Positions 19,366 through 26,687 of a DNA stretch of 42,707 nt are shown in pieces (the stretch's first letter is position 1; every line of letters starts with the position of its first letter). Made by a program: the position numbers and the translations under genes. Under the pieces are notes generated by a model. That model was not told where the DNA came from. It searched no databases and saw only the letters and a list, made by a program, of their open reading frames with translations. Origin of the DNA: Chromobacterium piscinae (GTDB lineage Bacteria; Pseudomonadota; Gammaproteobacteria; Burkholderiales; Chromobacteriaceae); NCBI RefSeq assembly GCF_021129175.1, contig NZ_JAJOHV010000033.1:1-42707 (forward strand), given 5' to 3'.

Positions 19366-19932
19366 ATGGCAAGCCGCAAGGAAATGGCCGACTTCCTCGA
19401 GTCGGTAGAGAAGCGCGCCTTCAAGCAGGCGCTGTACGCGGTTCGGCATGAAGACAATGCGCTCGACATCGTGCAAGACTCGATGATGAAGCTGGCCGAC
19501 CGCTACGCGCACGCGCCCGCGCACGAGCTGCCGCTGATCTTCCAGCGCATCTTGCAGAACACCATCCGCGACCACTACCGGCGCAGCAAGGTGCGCAGCT
19601 TCGTCAGCACGCTGCTGTCGTCGCTGATCCCCACCCACGCCGAAGACGACTCCCTCGACCCGCTCGAAACGCTGGATGTCGCCGCCGACGAGGCGCACAC
19701 CAATCCGGAGCAGTGGTACCAACGCAAGGAAGTGGCGCTGATGATAGACGCGTCGCTGCAACTACTGCCCGCCCGTCAACGCGAAGCGTTTCTGCTGCGT
19801 TACTGGGAAGGACTGGATGTTGCCGAAACCGCTCTGGTCATGGGTTGCTCCGAGGGCAGCGTGAAAACGCACTGCTCGCGCGCCAACCACACCCTGGCGG
19901 CCATTCTTGCGCAGAAGGGAGTTTTGCTATGA
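19366..19932 (+). CDS. RNA polymerase sigma factor, ECF/RpoE-like
   Basis: A 188-residue sigma-70 family protein. Region 2 is visible in ALDIVQDSMMKLADRY and ELPLIFQRILQNTIRDHYRR; region 4 in LLPARQREAFLLRYWEGLDVAETALVMGCSEGSVKTHCSRA, whose last part is the -35-binding helix-turn-helix. Between them lies an acidic linker (HAEDDSLDPLETLDVAADE). The start ATG 19366 fits the family N-terminus (MASRKEMADFLESVEKRAFKQ); ATG 19384 is an alternative and neither has a well-spaced ribosome binding site. It is the first of four overlapping genes (DUF3619, DUF3106, RDD follow), a neighbourhood I recognise from other betaproteobacteria next to ilvBHC. Confidence 0.9.
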   Translation: MASRKEMADFLESVEKRAFKQALYAVRHEDNALDIVQDSMMKLADRYAHAPAHELPLIFQRILQNTIRDHYRRSKVRSFVSTLLSSLIPTHAEDDSLDPLETLDVAADEAHTNPEQWYQRKEVALMIDASLQLLPARQREAFLLRYWEGLDVAETALVMGCSEGSVKTHCSRANHTLAAILAQKGVLL

Positions 19933-20309
19933 AACACACCAATGACGGGCAGGGGGACCATTTGCCCGTCCATATCGCCCGCATACTGGACAATCCCCAT
20001 TCCGATCCGACGCCCCGGCAGCTTGCCCGCCTGAGGGACGCTCGATCCGCCGCGATGCGCCGCTTCGAACAGCGCGCCGCCGAAAACTGCGGCCTGCAGG
20101 AGAAAATCCTGCTCTGGGCGCAACGCCACACCCTGCTGTTGAAGCGCGGCAGCGCCGCTCTGGGCTTCGCCGTCGTCACCGGCGTCGGCCTGATGCTGGT
20201 GGAAGGCCTGATGGCCGAAACCGACGCGGTGGACGCCACCGTGCTGTCCCAGGACCTGCCGCTGGATTCCTTGCTGGAGCCGCATTTCAGCCGGGGGTTG
20301 CATGAATAA
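19929..20309 (+). CDS. DUF3619 family membrane protein, possible anti-sigma factor
   Basis: A 126-residue protein with a soluble N-terminal part of about 75 residues, rich in Arg and Ala (PRQLARLRDARSAAMRRFEQR), one membrane helix (about residues 79-96, GFAVVTGVGLMLVEGLM) and a short acidic C-terminal part. This single-pass layout next to a sigma factor is what an anti-sigma factor would look like, but DUF3619 has no proven function known to me. The ATG overlaps the sigma factor stop in ATGA (19929-19932), indicating coupled translation; the next gene overlaps its end by 8 nt. Confidence 0.82.
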   Translation: MKHTNDGQGDHLPVHIARILDNPHSDPTPRQLARLRDARSAAMRRFEQRAAENCGLQEKILLWAQRHTLLLKRGSAALGFAVVTGVGLMLVEGLMAETDAVDATVLSQDLPLDSLLEPHFSRGLHE

Positions 20310-20697
20310 GGCCGGATGGCTGGCCAAGGCTGTCTGCCTGGCCGGCCTGCTGATTCCCAACTTCGTCCACTCCTCCCCCCTGGCGGATCCGCGCTGGGAA
20401 CAACTGAACAGCGAGCAGCAGCAGGTGCTGGCGCCGCTGGCCGCCGACTGGAACCGCTACGCGCCCGACAAGAAGCAGGATCTGCTGACCATCGTTCCGC
20501 GCTTCTCCGAGCTGACATCCGGCCAACAGCAGCGGCTGCAACGCCGGCTGAAGGCCTGGACCGAGCTGAGCGAACCCCAGCGCGACGAAATCCGCGCCAA
20601 CTGGAAAAAACTGCAGCAACTGCCTCCCGCCCAGCGCGAACAGGCGCTGAGCCGGCTGCGCTCGCGCGACGCCAAACCACTCGCCCCCTCCCCATGA
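20302..20697 (+). CDS. DUF3106 family secreted protein
   Basis: A 131-residue precursor with a signal peptide (MNKAGWLAKAVCLAGLLIPNFVHS). The mature protein is helical and built of repeated Leu/Gln-rich turns: WEQLNSEQQQVLAPLAADWNRY, LTSGQQQRLQRRLKAWTELS and LPPAQREQALSRLR. This matches DUF3106, whose members have the pattern 'W..L...Q...L.PL...W' repeated. A periplasmic partner or sensor role in the sigma/anti-sigma system is possible but unproven. It overlaps the DUF3619 gene by 8 nt and the RDD gene by 4 nt. Confidence 0.82.
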   Translation: MNKAGWLAKAVCLAGLLIPNFVHSSPLADPRWEQLNSEQQQVLAPLAADWNRYAPDKKQDLLTIVPRFSELTSGQQQRLQRRLKAWTELSEPQRDEIRANWKKLQQLPPAQREQALSRLRSRDAKPLAPSP

Positions 20698-21215
20698 CCG
20701 ATAACGCCACTCCCAGCCTCGCCCGCTGCCTGGCCAGCCTGTTCTATGAATCGCTGCTGATCGTCGCCATGCTGCTGATCACCAGCGCCGCGATCACGCC
20801 GCTGCAACTGGCGCTGGGCCAGGATTCCTGGCTGCTGCACAGCCTGATCCAGCTGACCGCCGCCAGCGTGCTGTTCGCCTACTTCGGCTACTGCTGGACC
20901 CGCGGCGGCCAGACCGCCGCGATGAAAACCTGGCACATCCGGCTGGTGACCGCCGATGGCCGGCTGCTGAACTGGCAGCAATCGCTGATGCGCTTCATCG
21001 TCGCGGCGATGCTGTTCGTCGGCCTGCCGGTGATCTCCTACCTAGGCTGGCAGCGCAGCTACGGCGACCATCCGGCGGCGAAATGGCTGGCGCTGGTCTG
21101 GTGGCTGCTGCCTTTCCTGGCCCGCTATTACGACAAGGACCGCCGCCACCTGCACGACCGCCTGTCCGGCACCCGGCTGGAGCTGCTGCCCAAGCCCCCG
21201 CGCGGCGGGAAGTAA
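20694..21215 (+). CDS. RDD family membrane protein
   Basis: A 173-residue protein with membrane segments at about residues 17-40, 47-68, 98-118 and 130-146. The RDD signature is visible: an early Arg/Glu pair in LARCLASLFYESLLI, GQTAAMKTWHIRLVTADG after the second helix, and the C-terminal DRRHLHDRLSGTRLEL containing the paired HDRLSGT motif. RDD proteins are small membrane proteins, some linked to Na+/H+ exchange. The ATG overlaps the DUF3106 stop codon in ATGA (20694-20697). It is the last gene of the sigma factor operon. Confidence 0.88.
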   Translation: MTDNATPSLARCLASLFYESLLIVAMLLITSAAITPLQLALGQDSWLLHSLIQLTAASVLFAYFGYCWTRGGQTAAMKTWHIRLVTADGRLLNWQQSLMRFIVAAMLFVGLPVISYLGWQRSYGDHPAAKWLALVWWLLPFLARYYDKDRRHLHDRLSGTRLELLPKPPRGGK

Positions 21216-21285
21216 GCGCGGCAGAGCCGCGCCGCCGGTGCTGCATGCATTGGCACGCGCGGCCTCGAACGCACGCCGATGCTTG

Positions 21286-22179
21286 TCAACCACGCAGTTG
21301 CGGCAGATCCTCGGAAAATTCCAACAGCGCGTCCAGCACCGCGCGCACCCGCGCCGGCAAGGCGCGCCGCTCCGGCCACACGGCGTAGACCGGCCGGGTG
21401 GCGATTTCCCATTCTTCCAGCACCCGGACCAGACGGCCGTCCGCCAGCTGCCGATGGCAGATGCTGAGCGGGCTGACCGCGATGCCGGCGCCGCCCTCGG
21501 CCAGCCGGCGCGTCAGCAGCATGTCGTTGGCCAGCAGGCCCGGCTCGGCCGGCCAAGCGGCCTCCTCGCCGCTGTCCCGGCGCCGCAGCTTCCAGCGCTC
21601 GAACGGCTCGGCCAGCAGCAAACGATGCGCGGCCAGGTCCGCTGGCCGCTCGGGCGCGCCATGCGCGGCCAGATAGGCGGGCGATGCCGTCAAGATGGTG
21701 CGCACCTCGCCCAGCCTGCGCTGCCGCAGCGAGGCGTCCGATTGCTCGCCCACCCGCAAGGCCAGATCGGCCATGCCGCTGTATAAATCGTCCAGGCTGT
21801 TGCTCAGCTTCAACTCCAGTCGGAGCCGCGGATGCTCACGCAGCAGGCTAGCCCACACCGGCACCAGCATGTCGTTGGCCATGCTCAGCGGCGCCAGCAG
21901 CCTTACTACCCCCTCCACCCGGTTCAAGGTCCCGTCCAGCGACGCCGTCTCCTGCCGCAACGCCGCCAGCAGCGGCTTGCAGCGCTCGTAGTACTGCCAG
22001 CCCTCATTGGTCGGCGCCAGCCGGCGCGCGCTGCGGCTCAGCAGCTTGCAGCCCAGCCGCGCCTCCAGCGCCTGCAGGCGACGCGTCAGCGTCGGGGCCG
22101 GCATCCGCAGCCGGCCGGCCGCCGCGCTGAGGCTGCCGGCGTCCACGATCGCCACGAACAAGTCCAGATCATCCAGCAT
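21286..22179 (-). CDS. LysR-family transcriptional regulator
   Basis: A 297-residue regulator. The N-terminal winged HTH is MLDDLDLFVAIVDAGSLSAAAGRLRMPAPTLTRRLQALEARLGCKLLSRSARRL-type sequence, with GSLSAAAGRL as the turn. The rest is the LysR effector-binding domain, with GVVRLLAPLSM at the start of the first lobe and GAGIAVSPLSICH in the second. It is divergent from the DUF2798 and carboxymuconolactone-decarboxylase-like genes, with about 100 nt between, so these are its most likely targets. Effector unknown. Confidence 0.93.
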   Translation of the reverse strand: MLDDLDLFVAIVDAGSLSAAAGRLRMPAPTLTRRLQALEARLGCKLLSRSARRLAPTNEGWQYYERCKPLLAALRQETASLDGTLNRVEGVVRLLAPLSMANDMLVPVWASLLREHPRLRLELKLSNSLDDLYSGMADLALRVGEQSDASLRQRRLGEVRTILTASPAYLAAHGAPERPADLAAHRLLLAEPFERWKLRRRDSGEEAAWPAEPGLLANDMLLTRRLAEGGAGIAVSPLSICHRQLADGRLVRVLEEWEIATRPVYAVWPERRALPARVRAVLDALLEFSEDLPQLRG

Positions 22180-22277
22180 GATTGCAAAAATGGAATTTGA
22201 AATTGATTCTTTGATTCTATTTTCATAATGCGCTTTTGACTAGACTCGTCTCATCGCTAACCCGAATGGAGCGCGCC

Positions 22278-22547
22278 ATGAGCCCCGCCCTGCGCCAACG
22301 CCTGCTGTTCTCTTCGCTGATGTCGGCGGCGATGTCCCTGGTGATGACTGCCTGGTTCACCGCCCTGAATCATGGACTTCATTCGGGCTTTGCCGGCTGG
22401 TGGCTGCTCGCCTTCGCCGAAGCCTGGCCCGTGGCGCTGGGCTCGGTGCTGCTGCTGGCGCCGGCCGTGCAGAAACTGACCCTGCGCCTGCTGAACAGGC
22501 GCGGCCCTGCCGCCGGCAGCCAGCCGGCGCTGAAACCGAGAGGATGA
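22278..22547 (+). CDS. DUF2798 family small membrane protein
   Basis: An 89-residue protein with two membrane helices, residues 13-33 (SLMSAAMSLVMTAWFTALNH) and 42-62. The first helix begins after a short LRQRLLF stretch and the loop GLHSGFAGWWL is typical of DUF2798. The ATG at 22278 has GGAG 6 nt upstream, which makes it better than the in-frame ATG at 22266. It is 4 nt upstream of the carboxymuconolactone-decarboxylase-like gene and divergent from the LysR gene. Function unknown. Confidence 0.82.
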   Translation: MSPALRQRLLFSSLMSAAMSLVMTAWFTALNHGLHSGFAGWWLLAFAEAWPVALGSVLLLAPAVQKLTLRLLNRRGPAAGSQPALKPRG

Positions 22548-22551
22548 AATC

Positions 22552-22974
22552 ATGAGAATCGACTATGCCCAGCTGTCGCCCAAGGCCTACCAGGGGCTGC
22601 TCGCCTGCAAGAACGCGCTGGCGGAAAGCAGCCTGGGGCTGCCGCTGATCGAGCTGGCCTACCTGCGCGTTGCTCAGCTCAACGGCTGCGCCTTCTGCCT
22701 GAAACTGCATAGCCAGGCGCTGCGCCGCCGCGGCGAAAGCCAGGAAAAACTGGACATGCTGGCTGGATGGGACGTGGCGGACTCGCTGAGCCCGCGCGAG
22801 GCGGCCGCCATCGCCTGGACCGAAGCGGTGACCCGGATAGGCGAAACCCGCGCGCCGGACAGCGTTTTCCAGCCGCTGCGCGAGCATTTCAGCGACGCGG
22901 AAATCGCCGACCTGACGCTGGCCATCGCTCTGATGAACGCCTTCACCCGAGTGGCGGTGGCGGTGAGACAGTAA
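22552..22974 (+). CDS. Carboxymuconolactone decarboxylase / AhpD-like protein
   Basis: A 140-residue protein of the AhpD-like superfamily. The redox CxxC with its following histidine is seen in LNGCAFCLKLHSQALRRRGES, preceded by LIELAYLRVAQ; this is the peroxidase-related active-site arrangement. EAAAIAWTEAVTRI and SDAEIADLTLAIALMNAFTRVAVA complete the all-helical fold. Such proteins usually detoxify alkyl hydroperoxides or act as thiol-disulfide enzymes; a true decarboxylase role is unlikely. It follows DUF2798 by 4 nt with GAGAGGA as ribosome binding site. Confidence 0.92.
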   Translation: MRIDYAQLSPKAYQGLLACKNALAESSLGLPLIELAYLRVAQLNGCAFCLKLHSQALRRRGESQEKLDMLAGWDVADSLSPREAAAIAWTEAVTRIGETRAPDSVFQPLREHFSDAEIADLTLAIALMNAFTRVAVAVRQ

Positions 22975-22988
22975 GCGTCTGTCGCGCC

Positions 22989-23021
22989 GGGTCCGGCGAA
23001 ACCACGGGCGTATCCGGACCC
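22989..23021. repeat. 8-bp inverted repeat after the AhpD-like gene
   Basis: GGGTCCGG and CCGGACCC pair perfectly across a 17-nt loop, 15 nt past the stop codon. No T-run follows, so terminator function is uncertain. Confidence 0.5.
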
Positions 23022-23028
23022 GATCAAC

Positions 23029-23037
23029 TTATGCACA
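23029..23037 (+). promoter_or_regulatory. DnaA-box match (TTATGCACA)
   Basis: TTATGCACA agrees with the DnaA consensus TTATNCACA. It is in the 116-nt gap between the AhpD-like gene and guaD, 29 bp before a second box in the same orientation. Confidence 0.5.
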
Positions 23038-23057
23038 GAAATGGAAATAAACCGGAG

Positions 23058-23066
23058 TTATCCACA
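23058..23066 (+). promoter_or_regulatory. Perfect DnaA box (TTATCCACA)
   Basis: TTATCCACA is the strongest DnaA consensus box. It is close to and in line with the box at 23029. No dnaA, dnaN or AT-rich unwinding region is nearby, so this is not the replication origin. Confidence 0.6.
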
Positions 23067-23090
23067 GCAAGCGGATTCACCCGCCGCCAC

Positions 23091-24407
23091 TCAGGCGGAA
23101 CGCCCGGACTTGCGGTATACCCGCTTGCCCGCGGCATAGGTGGCGGCGACCGCGCGATCGTCGCCCAGCATCATCTGCACGAACAGCGCCTCGGACAGGT
23201 CGCGGACATGGCGCATGCGGAAGTCCAGCAGCGGGGTGGAGCGCAGGTCCAACACCGCCAGATCGGCCTCCATGCCGGCTTCGATGCCGCCCACCTTGTC
23301 CGCGATGCCCAGCGCCTCCGCGCCGCCGCGGGTGGCCAGATAGAAAGCCTGGGCCGCGGTCAGCGGCTTGCCATGGGTCTGCGACGCCATGTAGGCGGCG
23401 TTCATCGTCTGCAGCATCGAGAAACTGGTGCCGGCGCCCAGATCGGTGCCCAGCCCCAACTTGACCGGTTTCTCCGCCTCGACGCAGCGGCGCAGGTTCA
23501 GGCTGCCGGAACCGAGAAAGAAATTGGACGTCGGGCAATGCGCCAGCGAGGCGCCGCTGTCATGCAGCATTTCCAGCTCCGCATCAGACAGATGCACCCC
23601 GTGGCCGTAGATCGCGCGCGGCCGCAGCAGGCCGTAGCGCTGGTAGACGCCGGCGTAATCGCGGCAGCTGGGGAACAGCTGGCGAACCCAGGCGATCTCG
23701 TCCAGGTTCTCGGAAATATGCGATTGGATGGCGATATCGGGAAACTCCGCCGCCAGCGCCCCCAGCATTTCCAGCTGGCCGTGGCTGGAGGTCGGCGCGA
23801 AGCGCGGCGTGATCACGTACTCGGCGCGCCCCTTGCCGTGCCAGCGTTCGATCAGCGCGCGCGACTCCTCGTACGCGGTCAGCGGCGTGTCCAGCAGCGC
23901 GGCCGGCGCGTTGCGGTCCATGCACACCTTGCCGGCCAGGATGCGCAGATCGTGGCGCGATGCCTCTTCGAACAACGCGTCCACCGACGCCGCGTGGACG
24001 GTGCCGAACACGCAGCCGGTGGTGACGCCGTTGCGCAGCTGTTCGCCGAGAAACACCCGCGCCACTTCGCGCGCGTGGTCCGCGTCGCCAAAGCCTTGCT
24101 CGGTGACGAAGGTGTAATGGTTCAACCAGTCCAGCAACTGTTCGCCGAAGGCGGCCATCATCTCGGTTTGCGGATAATGGACGTGGCAATCGATGAAGCC
24201 CGGTAGGATCAGGTGGTCGGGATAGTGCTCTATCCGCGCGTCCGGCGGCAGCGACGGCAACAGCTCATCCGCCGGGCCCCAGGCCGCGATGCGTCCGTTT
24301 TCCATCACCACCAGCGCGTCGCGCTGGAACACCAGGCTGTCGCGCTCGGCCTCCCAGAACGGATTGCCCCGGAAAGTCAGCACATCGCCGCGTACCGCTG
24401 TTTTCAC
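23091..24407 (-). CDS. guaD: Guanine deaminase
   Basis: Deaminates guanine to xanthine in purine salvage. The 438-residue amidohydrolase carries the zinc motif FIDCHVHYPQTEMM, SHISENLDEI, the GHGVHLSDAE histidine and GTDLGAGTSFSMLQTMN with the catalytic Asp, the last being characteristic of guanine deaminases. The GTG at 24407 is the likely start: GGGAG lies 6 nt upstream and the protein then begins as family members do (KTAVRGDVLTFRGNPFW). It is divergent from a PecS/HucR-type MarR gene, with two matching 18-bp dyads in between. Confidence 0.95.
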   Translation of the reverse strand: MKTAVRGDVLTFRGNPFWEAERDSLVFQRDALVVMENGRIAAWGPADELLPSLPPDARIEHYPDHLILPGFIDCHVHYPQTEMMAAFGEQLLDWLNHYTFVTEQGFGDADHAREVARVFLGEQLRNGVTTGCVFGTVHAASVDALFEEASRHDLRILAGKVCMDRNAPAALLDTPLTAYEESRALIERWHGKGRAEYVITPRFAPTSSHGQLEMLGALAAEFPDIAIQSHISENLDEIAWVRQLFPSCRDYAGVYQRYGLLRPRAIYGHGVHLSDAELEMLHDSGASLAHCPTSNFFLGSGSLNLRRCVEAEKPVKLGLGTDLGAGTSFSMLQTMNAAYMASQTHGKPLTAAQAFYLATRGGAEALGIADKVGGIEAGMEADLAVLDLRSTPLLDFRMRHVRDLSEALFVQMMLGDDRAVAATYAAGKRVYRKSGRSA

Positions 24408-24468
24408 ACTCTGCTCCCGCCGCGCTGTGCGGCCTTCGCGCCGGGCAGAGATTGCTGAGCCCGACAAT

Positions 24469-24486
24469 TATCTTCATATAAAGAAT
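24469..24486. promoter_or_regulatory. Candidate MarR operator, guaD side
   Basis: TATCTT-CATATA-AAGAAT fits an 18-bp dyad TATCTT-N6-AAGATA with one perfect half. It overlaps a second dyad, ATAAAGA-A-TCTTTAT (24478-24492). It lies 62 bp upstream of the guaD start. Confidence 0.5.
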
Positions 24487-24567
24487 CTTTATGTGTAAAT
24501 ATAGCTTCGTTCCCTCCCCGAAGCAAGTTCGCCCTGGATAAACGGCCAGTGCCTGATGCGCGGCAAT

Positions 24568-24585
24568 TGTCTTTAGATGAAGATA
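24568..24585. promoter_or_regulatory. Candidate MarR operator, marR side
   Basis: TGTCTT-TAGATG-AAGATA fits the same 18-bp dyad with the other half perfect. It overlaps a possible sigma-70 promoter (TTGTCT, 16 nt, TATTTT) for the MarR gene. Confidence 0.5.
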
Positions 24586-24659
24586 GTATATTTTTAAGTC
24601 GTGATACTCTTGCGCCCGACCGGATTTGCCGCATTTACCTTTGCTCAGGAACCCGCAGC

Positions 24660-25157
24660 ATGCAGCACGCACCCGACCAGATTGACCGCATCGTCGCCCT
24701 TTGGAACGAAGTCCGCCCCGACCTGGACACCTCAGCCACCCAGGTCATCGGCCGCATTGTGCGGATGGAGTACTTCATCACCCGCCGGGTATTGCAGGAT
24801 TTGGCCCGCCATAATCTCAATGTAGGCGAATTCGACGTGCTGGCGGCGCTGCGCCGCGGCGGCGAACCCTACCAGCTGTCGCCCAACCAGCTGCAAGGCA
24901 TGGTGCTGATCTCCTCCGGCGCGCTGACCAACCGCATCAACCGGCTGGAAGAAGCCGCCCTGGTCAGCCGCTCTCCCGATCCCGACGACCGCCGCGGCGT
25001 GATCGTCACGCTGACGCCCAAGGGCCTGCAGGTGATCGAAGACGCCGCCGGCCACCACCTTGCCGCCGAGGCCGAGCTGATCGAGATGCTGGACGCCGAT
25101 GAGCGCCAGACCCTGTCCCGCTTGCTGAAAAAGATGCTGCAGGCGCAGGAAGACTGA
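24660..25157 (+). CDS. MarR-family regulator, PecS/HucR/MftR (urate-responsive) type
   Basis: A 165-residue winged-helix regulator. It has the extra N-terminal helix of the urate-responsive subgroup (RIVALWNEVRPDLD, Trp15) and then ATQVIGRIVRMEYF, GEFDVLAALRRGGEPYQLSP and LISSGALTNRINRLE, followed by the wing PDPDDRRGVIVTLTP. Trp15, Asp59, Arg66 and Arg92 are placed as the ligand-binding residues of this subgroup by eye. It is divergent from guaD, whose product xanthine is one step from urate, so purine-responsive control of guaD and itself is a natural inference. The ATG at 24660 has AGGA 9 nt upstream. Confidence 0.9.
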   Translation: MQHAPDQIDRIVALWNEVRPDLDTSATQVIGRIVRMEYFITRRVLQDLARHNLNVGEFDVLAALRRGGEPYQLSPNQLQGMVLISSGALTNRINRLEEAALVSRSPDPDDRRGVIVTLTPKGLQVIEDAAGHHLAAEAELIEMLDADERQTLSRLLKKMLQAQED

Positions 25158-25166
25158 TCGCTGAAC

Positions 25167-25193
25167 AGGCCGCCCCCGGGCGGCCTTTGTTTT
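25167..25193 (+). terminator. Rho-independent terminator of the MarR gene
   Basis: AGGCCGCCC, CC and GGGCGGCCT form a strong stem followed by TTGTTTT, 10 nt after the stop codon. Confidence 0.88.
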
Positions 25194-25226
25194 GCCCGTC
25201 GCACGACAAAGAGGCGCAATCCCGCA
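25194..25226. repeat. Intergenic direct repeat, copy 1
   Basis: A 33-nt unit containing GCACGACAAAGAGGCGCAA. It matches copy 2 (25287-25319) with about four differences. The start-to-start distance is 93 nt. It may belong to a dispersed intergenic repeat family. Confidence 0.6.
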
Positions 25227-25286
25227 ACGGCCTTTCCCCTGAGCTGCTGGGAAACGCCCGAGGCAAGGCGCGCCGACGCAGACAGT

Positions 25287-25319
25287 GCCCGTTGCACGAC
25301 AAGGAGGCGCAACGCCGCA
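25287..25319. repeat. Intergenic direct repeat, copy 2
   Basis: The second 33-nt unit, containing GCACGACAAGGAGGCGCAA, ends 20 nt before the Nramp stop codon. Both copies lie in a 180-nt gap without a gene. Confidence 0.6.
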
Positions 25320-25338
25320 TCGAGCGTTTTCCAGCCGC

Positions 25339-26646
25339 TCAGCCGAAAAGCAGCGCGCAATTGGCGGCCAATATCAGCCAGAACAATCCCCAGCCGCAGA
25401 CGACTACCCAGCGCGGCGCGGCGTGCGCGCCCATCAACGTTTCATCCCCCGTCATCCGCAGCAACGGCCACATCGCCAGCGGCAGTTGCAGGCTCAACAC
25501 CACCTGGCTCCACACCAGCAGCGGCCCCACCGCCTGCTCGCCCAGCCACGCGATGCCGGCCGCCGCCGGCAGCAGGGCCAGCGCGCGGGTGATCAGCCGC
25601 CGCTGGTAGCAGGGGATGCGGATCTTGAGGAAGCCATCCATGATCACCTGGCCGGCGACGGTGCCGGTCAAGGTGGCGCTCTGCCCGGCCGCCAGCAGCG
25701 CGACGCCGAACAGCAGCGCCGCCAGCGAGCCGGCCAGCGGACGGATCAGCTCGTGCGCGTCGGCGATGTCGGCCACCGCGATATGGCCCGCGGCGTGAAA
25801 GGCGCTGCCCGCCAGCACCAAGATGGCGCCGTTGACCAGCATCGCCAGCAACAGCGAGCCTATGGTGTCGATCCGGCACAGCAGCAGCGTCTGCCACAGC
25901 GCGCCGTCCCCGCCGCCGTCCACCCGCCGGGTCTGCACCACCGACGAGTGCAGATAGAGGTTGTGCGGCATGATGGTGGCGCCGACGATGCCCAGCGCCA
26001 GCACCACAGCTTTGTCCATGCCCTGCGCCGGCAAGCTGGGCGCCAGGCCCGCCGCCACCGCCGGCCAATGGGTGTCCAACAGCGCCAACTGCGCCAGGAA
26101 GCACAGCGTGATGGTGGCGATCAGCCCCAGCACGATGGCCTCCAGCTGGCGGAAGCCACGCCCCTTCAGCCCCAGCACGATTAGCGTGTCGAACGCGGTC
26201 AACCCCACGCCCCACAGCAGCGGCACGCCGAACAGCAGCTTGAACGCCAAGGCGCAGCCCAGCACTTCGGCGACGTCGCAGGCGATGATGGACACTTCGG
26301 CGCTCAGCCAGTGGAGCAAGCGGCCGGCGCGGCCGTAGCGCGCGGCGCTGGCCTGCGCCAGATCCATACCGGTCACCAGCCCCAGCCGCGCCGCCAGCAT
26401 CTGCAGCAGCATCGCGGCGACGCCGGACAGCATCACCACCCACAGCAGCTGATAGCCGAAGCGCGAGCCGGCCTCGATGTCGGTCGCCCAGTTGCCCGGG
26501 TCCATATAGCCGACGGCGACCAGCAAGCCGGGGCCGGCGAAGCGGCGCAAGCGCTGGCCGAAGGAAGCGTTCGGGTCTATGCGCACGCTGCCGTTGACCT
26601 CGGATGGGCAGAACGGCGCGGTGGCGGTGCGGGGAAGGGAGAACAT
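25339..26646 (-). CDS. Nramp-family divalent metal transporter (MntH-like)
   Basis: A 435-residue, roughly eleven-helix H+-coupled importer, most likely for Mn2+. The metal-binding helix 1 motif is seen in GYMDPGNWATDIEAGSRFGY (Asp and Asn of DPGN), and the helix 6 motif in GATIMPHNLYLHSS, with the methionine that selects transition metals. ACDVAEVLGCALAFKLLFGV and the AGQSATLTGTVAGQVIMDGF segment are also diagnostic. No Fur or MntR site was identified upstream. It is the only gene between the MarR gene and the lytic transglycosylase gene. Confidence 0.94.
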   Translation of the reverse strand: MFSLPRTATAPFCPSEVNGSVRIDPNASFGQRLRRFAGPGLLVAVGYMDPGNWATDIEAGSRFGYQLLWVVMLSGVAAMLLQMLAARLGLVTGMDLAQASAARYGRAGRLLHWLSAEVSIIACDVAEVLGCALAFKLLFGVPLLWGVGLTAFDTLIVLGLKGRGFRQLEAIVLGLIATITLCFLAQLALLDTHWPAVAAGLAPSLPAQGMDKAVVLALGIVGATIMPHNLYLHSSVVQTRRVDGGGDGALWQTLLLCRIDTIGSLLLAMLVNGAILVLAGSAFHAAGHIAVADIADAHELIRPLAGSLAALLFGVALLAAGQSATLTGTVAGQVIMDGFLKIRIPCYQRRLITRALALLPAAAGIAWLGEQAVGPLLVWSQVVLSLQLPLAMWPLLRMTGDETLMGAHAAPRWVVVCGWGLFWLILAANCALLFG

Positions 26647-26687
26647 GGCGGCCGGAAGGAGTCAGTCCACCGGCAGCATAGCGCGGA

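Noticed and set aside
23029-23066. Replication origin
   Set aside because: Only two DnaA boxes, no dnaA/dnaN/gidA context and no AT-rich unwinding element.
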